From Pseudomonadota bacterium (GTDB lineage Bacteria; Pseudomonadota; Gammaproteobacteria; Burkholderiales; Gallionellaceae), in the NCBI GenBank assembly GCA_021783525.1, contig JAJXTT010000065.1, forward strand, positions 1 to 8,147: a stretch of DNA of 8,147 nt. The letters are read 5' to 3'. Below, one piece after another: positions 5,168-8,147 of the stretch (within the stretch, counting starts at the first letter, position 1; every line of letters begins with the position of its first letter). The notes below the pieces were generated by a model. That model had not been told where the DNA came from. It made no database searches and saw only the letters and a list, made by a program, of their open reading frames with translations. The position numbers were made by a program, and so were the translations under genes.

Positions 5168-6874
5168 ATGGAACTGACAGGCGCAGAAATAACCATCCGC
5201 TGTTTGCAGGAGGAAGGGGTCGAATATGTTTTCGGCTATCCCGGCGGCGCGGTGCTTTTTATCTACGATGAGCTGTTCAAACAGGAACAGGTCAAGCACG
5301 TGCTGGTGCGCCACGAGCAGGCGGCTGTGCACGCTGCCGACGGCTATGCACGTTCCACCGACAAGGTCGGCGTGGCGCTGGTGACTTCCGGTCCCGGCGT
5401 GACCAACGCCGTCACCGGCATCGCCACCGCTTACATGGATTCCATCCCGCTGGTCGTGATCAGCGGCCAGGTGCCCACCAGCTATATCGGTGAAGATGCC
5501 TTCCAGGAGGTCGATACGGTCGGCATCACGCGCCCCTGCGTGAAACACAACTTCCTGGTCAAGGATGTCAGGGATATCGCCAGCACGATGAAGAAAGCCT
5601 TCTATCTTGCAAAGAGCGGACGCCCCGGTCCGGTATTGGTGGATATTCCCAAAGACGTGTCACAGCAGAAGACGGAATATTCCTATCCCGCGACGGTCAA
5701 TATCCGCTCTTATACCCCGCAGACCCATGGCGACATCGGGCAGATCAAGCGCGCCGCCCAGCTGCTGCTGGAAGCCAAGCGCCCGATGGTGTACGCGGGC
5801 GGTGGCGTCGTACTGTCCGATGCGTCAAAACAACTGACCGAACTTGTGCGCCTGCTGGGTGTGCCCTGTACCAACACGCTGATGGGGCTGGGCGGCTATC
5901 CGGCTGACGACAGGCAATTCGTCGGCATGCTCGGCATGCACGGCACTTACGAGGCCAACCTCGGCATGCAGAACTGCGATGTGCTGCTGGCGGTCGGGGC
6001 GCGTTTCGACGACCGCGTGATCGGCAATGTCGGCCATTTCAATTCGGTGCCGCGCAAGATCATCCATATCGACATCGATCCGGCGTCCATTTCCAAGCGC
6101 GTGAAGGTGGACGTGCCTATCGTTGGCGACGTGGCGCATGTGCTTGCCGACCTGCTCTCGGTGCTGAACAGCAGCAAGCAAAAGCCCGATGCGGCGGCAC
6201 TGAAGGACTGGTGGAAACAGATCGACGAGTGGCGCGCCGCGAATTCGCTTGCATACAAGAATTCGAGCGAAGTCATCAAGCCGCAGTATGTGATCGAGCA
6301 GTTGCACAAGCTGACGCATGGCGATGCGTTCGTGACTTCAGACGTGGGACAGCACCAGATGTGGGCCGCCCAGTACTACGGGTTCAATCATCCGCGCCGC
6401 TGGATCAATTCCGGCGGCCTGGGCACGATGGGCTTCGGCCTGCCGGCCGCGATGGGGGTGCAGCTGGCGCATCCGGGCGCGCCGGTGGCTTGCGTGACGG
6501 GCGAAGGCAGTATCCAGATGAACATCCAGGAGCTCTCCACCTGCAAGCAATATCAGTTGCCAATCAAGATCATTGCGCTGAACAACCGCTACCTGGGCAT
6601 GGTGCGCCAGTGGCAGGAATTCTTCCACGGCAACCGCTACTCGCATTCCTACATGGATGCGCTGCCCGATTTCGTGAAACTGGCTGAAGCCTACGGGCAT
6701 GTCGGCATCCTGGTGGAAAAGCCCTCCGATGTGGAAGGCGCGCTGAAAGAGGCTTTTGCGCGCAAGGACGAGCTCGTGTTCCTGGATTTCCGCACCGACA
6801 TGACGGAGAACGTGTATCCCATGGTTCCCGGCGGAAAAGGCCTGTCCGAAGTGATTCTGGCGGAGGACCTGTAA
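5168..6874 (+). CDS. ilvB: Acetolactate (acetohydroxyacid) synthase large subunit
   Basis: ThDP-, Mg- and FAD-dependent enzyme that condenses two pyruvates to acetolactate (valine, leucine) or pyruvate with 2-ketobutyrate to acetohydroxybutyrate (isoleucine). The protein has 568 residues (E. coli IlvI has 574). The PYR domain (about 1-165) carries GYPGG at 23-27 and the ThDP-activating E50 in RHEQAAVHAADGYAR. The FAD-contacting middle domain spans about 190-330. The PP domain has the Mg/ThDP loop GEGSIQMN, with E446 where many family members have Asp, then NNRYLGMVRQWQ. The start is ATG 5168 with AAGG ten bases upstream; GTG 5162 and TTG 5144 are in frame but worse placed. The stop overlaps the ilvN start by one base (TAATG). 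The biosynthetic, regulated type is implied by the adjacent small subunit. The name ilvI would serve equally well. Confidence 0.97.
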   Translation: MELTGAEITIRCLQEEGVEYVFGYPGGAVLFIYDELFKQEQVKHVLVRHEQAAVHAADGYARSTDKVGVALVTSGPGVTNAVTGIATAYMDSIPLVVISGQVPTSYIGEDAFQEVDTVGITRPCVKHNFLVKDVRDIASTMKKAFYLAKSGRPGPVLVDIPKDVSQQKTEYSYPATVNIRSYTPQTHGDIGQIKRAAQLLLEAKRPMVYAGGGVVLSDASKQLTELVRLLGVPCTNTLMGLGGYPADDRQFVGMLGMHGTYEANLGMQNCDVLLAVGARFDDRVIGNVGHFNSVPRKIIHIDIDPASISKRVKVDVPIVGDVAHVLADLLSVLNSSKQKPDAAALKDWWKQIDEWRAANSLAYKNSSEVIKPQYVIEQLHKLTHGDAFVTSDVGQHQMWAAQYYGFNHPRRWINSGGLGTMGFGLPAAMGVQLAHPGAPVACVTGEGSIQMNIQELSTCKQYQLPIKIIALNNRYLGMVRQWQEFFHGNRYSHSYMDALPDFVKLAEAYGHVGILVEKPSDVEGALKEAFARKDELVFLDFRTDMTENVYPMVPGGKGLSEVILAEDL

Positions 6875-7365
6875 TGCGACATATTATTTCTTTGCTGATG
6901 GAGAACGAAGCCGGCGCACTGTCTCGCGTTGCGGGCCTGTTCTCGGCACGCGGCTATAACATCGAGTCGCTGAACGTGGCGCCGACCGAGGATCCGACCA
7001 TGTCGCGCATGACCATCGTCACCAGCGGTTCCGACGAGGTGATCGAGCAGATCAACAAGCAGCTGAACAAGCTGGTCGACGTCGTTTCGGTGATGGACCT
7101 GAGCGACGGCGATCATATCGAGCGCGAGCTGATGCTCGTCAAGGTGCATGCGACGGGCGAGGCTCGCGAAGAACTGAAGCGTATCGCCGACATCTTCCGC
7201 GGCCGCATCATCGACGTCTCGGACAAGACCTACACCATCGAGCTGACCGGGTCCGGTTCGAAACTGGACAGCTTCCTGCAGGCGATCGACCATAGCCTGA
7301 TCCTGGAAACGGTGCGTACCGGTGCATCCGGTATCGGGCGCGGCGATCGCATCCTGAAGCTGTAA
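6874..7365 (+). CDS. ilvN: Acetolactate synthase small (regulatory) subunit
   Basis: Binds the large subunit, raises its activity and confers feedback inhibition by valine. The protein has 163 residues, the same length as E. coli IlvH, to which it aligns without gaps over the N-terminal part. An ACT domain occupies about 1-75, with MENEAGALSRVAGLF. N11, G14, S17 and N29 match the E. coli positions at the valine site, where changes such as G14D and S17F give valine resistance, so the site looks intact and the enzyme is predicted valine-sensitive. The C-terminal domain (about 80-160) includes ELMLVKV and IFRGRIIDVSD. The start is ATG 6874, overlapping the ilvB stop by one base, with GGAGGA seven to twelve bases upstream inside ilvB. 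The gene is also called ilvH. Confidence 0.97.
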   Translation: MRHIISLLMENEAGALSRVAGLFSARGYNIESLNVAPTEDPTMSRMTIVTSGSDEVIEQINKQLNKLVDVVSVMDLSDGDHIERELMLVKVHATGEAREELKRIADIFRGRIIDVSDKTYTIELTGSGSKLDSFLQAIDHSLILETVRTGASGIGRGDRILKL

Positions 7366-7402
7366 CGAAACTTATTTCACTGATTTTTTCAACGAGGCCA
7401 AC

Positions 7403-8147
7403 ATGAAAGTTTATTACGACAAAGACGCAGACCTGTCCCTGATCAAGGGCAAGCAAGTGACCATCATCGGCTACGGCTCGCAGGGCCACGCCCATGCACA
7501 GAACCTGAAGGAATCGGGCGTCAATGTGACCGTCGCTTTGCGCAAGAACGGCGCCTCCTGGAAGAAGGCGGAAGGTGCGGGCCTGAAGGTTGCCGAAGTC
7601 GCTGCCGCCGTGAAGAGCGCCGATGTGGTTATGATGTTGTTGCCGGACGAGAACATTCCCGAGGTTTACAACACGGAAGTTGCGCCGAACATGAAATCCG
7701 GCGCCGCGCTGGCGTTCGCGCACGGCTTCAACGTGCATTACAACCAGGTCGTGCCGCGCGCCGATATCGACGTGATCATGATCGCTCCGAAAGGCCCGGG
7801 CCATACCGTGCGTTCCGAATACCTCAAGGGTGGCGGCGTACCGACGCTGATCGCCGTGTATCAGGACAAGAGCGGCAAGGCCAAGGACATCGCATTGTCC
7901 TATGCGGCTGCCAACGGCGGCACCAAGGGCGGCGTGATCGAGACCAACTTCCGCGAAGAGACCGAGACCGACCTGTTCGGCGAACAGGCCGTGCTGTGCG
8001 GCGGCGCAGTGGAGCTGGTAAAAGCCGGTTTCGAGACGCTGACCGAAGCGGGCTATGCCCCCGAGATGGCGTATTTCGAGTGCCTGCATGAGCTGAAGCT
8101 CATCGTCGACCTGATGTACGAAGGCGGAATCGCCAACATGAACTACT
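7403..8147 (+). CDS. ilvC: Ketol-acid reductoisomerase (NADP+), class I, C-terminus cut by window edge
   Basis: Catalyses the Mg-dependent alkyl shift and NADPH reduction of acetolactate or acetohydroxybutyrate to the dihydroxy acids of valine, leucine and isoleucine synthesis. The window holds 248 codons; short class I enzymes have about 338 residues, so roughly 90 are missing. The Rossmann motif GYGSQGHAHA is at 23-32. R47 and S52 lie in the loop that binds the NADPH phosphate. H107 (FAHGF) is the conserved histidine. The metal ligands D190, E194, E226 and E230 are present in ETETDLFGE and ECLHELKL. The start is ATG 7403 with GAGG five bases upstream. The 37-base gap after ilvN shows neither a terminator hairpin nor a clear promoter, so the gene is probably read from the ilvB promoter. 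Confidence 0.97.
   Translation, partial: MKVYYDKDADLSLIKGKQVTIIGYGSQGHAHAQNLKESGVNVTVALRKNGASWKKAEGAGLKVAEVAAAVKSADVVMMLLPDENIPEVYNTEVAPNMKSGAALAFAHGFNVHYNQVVPRADIDVIMIAPKGPGHTVRSEYLKGGGVPTLIAVYQDKSGKAKDIALSYAAANGGTKGGVIETNFREETETDLFGEQAVLCGGAVELVKAGFETLTEAGYAPEMAYFECLHELKLIVDLMYEGGIANMNY

Noticed and set aside
7208..8089. 293-codon minus-strand frame opposite ilvN/ilvC
   Set aside because: The plus strand encodes intact IlvN and IlvC with all key residues; the reverse frame has no domain or ribosome-site support.

Overview
The window looks like a chromosomal housekeeping segment of a betaproteobacterium, possibly from the Nitrosomonadales/Gallionellaceae. This rests on the style of LptF and LptG, on the ECF sigma / DUF3619 / DUF3106 trio (which I know mainly from Betaproteobacteria), and on a GC-rich, evenly coded sequence. 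The genus is inference. I see no mobile element, CRISPR array, rRNA or tRNA. Coding is almost continuous: the longest non-coding stretch is 115 bases (5053-5167), and no stretch over 300 bases lacks a gene.

Layout, left to right. (1) pepA, leucyl aminopeptidase, lies on the minus strand and runs off the left edge. (2) lptF and lptG, the two permease subunits of the LPS export ABC transporter, are read on the plus strand. They diverge from pepA and are joined by an ATGA overlap. (3) A minus-strand operon, read right to left, holds an ECF-type sigma factor, a one-TM DUF3619 protein and a secreted DUF3106 repeat protein. Its last gene meets lptG tail to tail with 6 bases between the stop codons. 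(4) ilvB, ilvN and ilvC, the acetohydroxyacid synthase large and small subunits and ketol-acid reductoisomerase, form a plus-strand branched-chain amino acid operon. It diverges from the sigma operon, and ilvC is cut by the right edge.

How the genes work together. LptF and LptG form the membrane part of the machine that lifts LPS out of the inner membrane toward LptC/LptA. IlvB and IlvN make acetolactate/acetohydroxybutyrate under valine feedback, and IlvC converts these to dihydroxy acids for valine, isoleucine and leucine. The sigma operon resembles an envelope-sensing unit: a sigma factor, a membrane protein placed like an anti-sigma factor, and an exported helical protein. That reading is inference.

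The most interesting part of the window is this operon. The DUF3106 protein carries five consecutive repeats of exactly 18 residues, each marked by an aromatic-x-x-Leu step and followed by Gln/Glu. They recall, without proving kinship to, the LTxxQ motifs of Spy/CpxP periplasmic proteins. Two promoters can be read with reasonable support: one for pepA, lying over the 5' end of the longest lptF frame, and one for ilvB.
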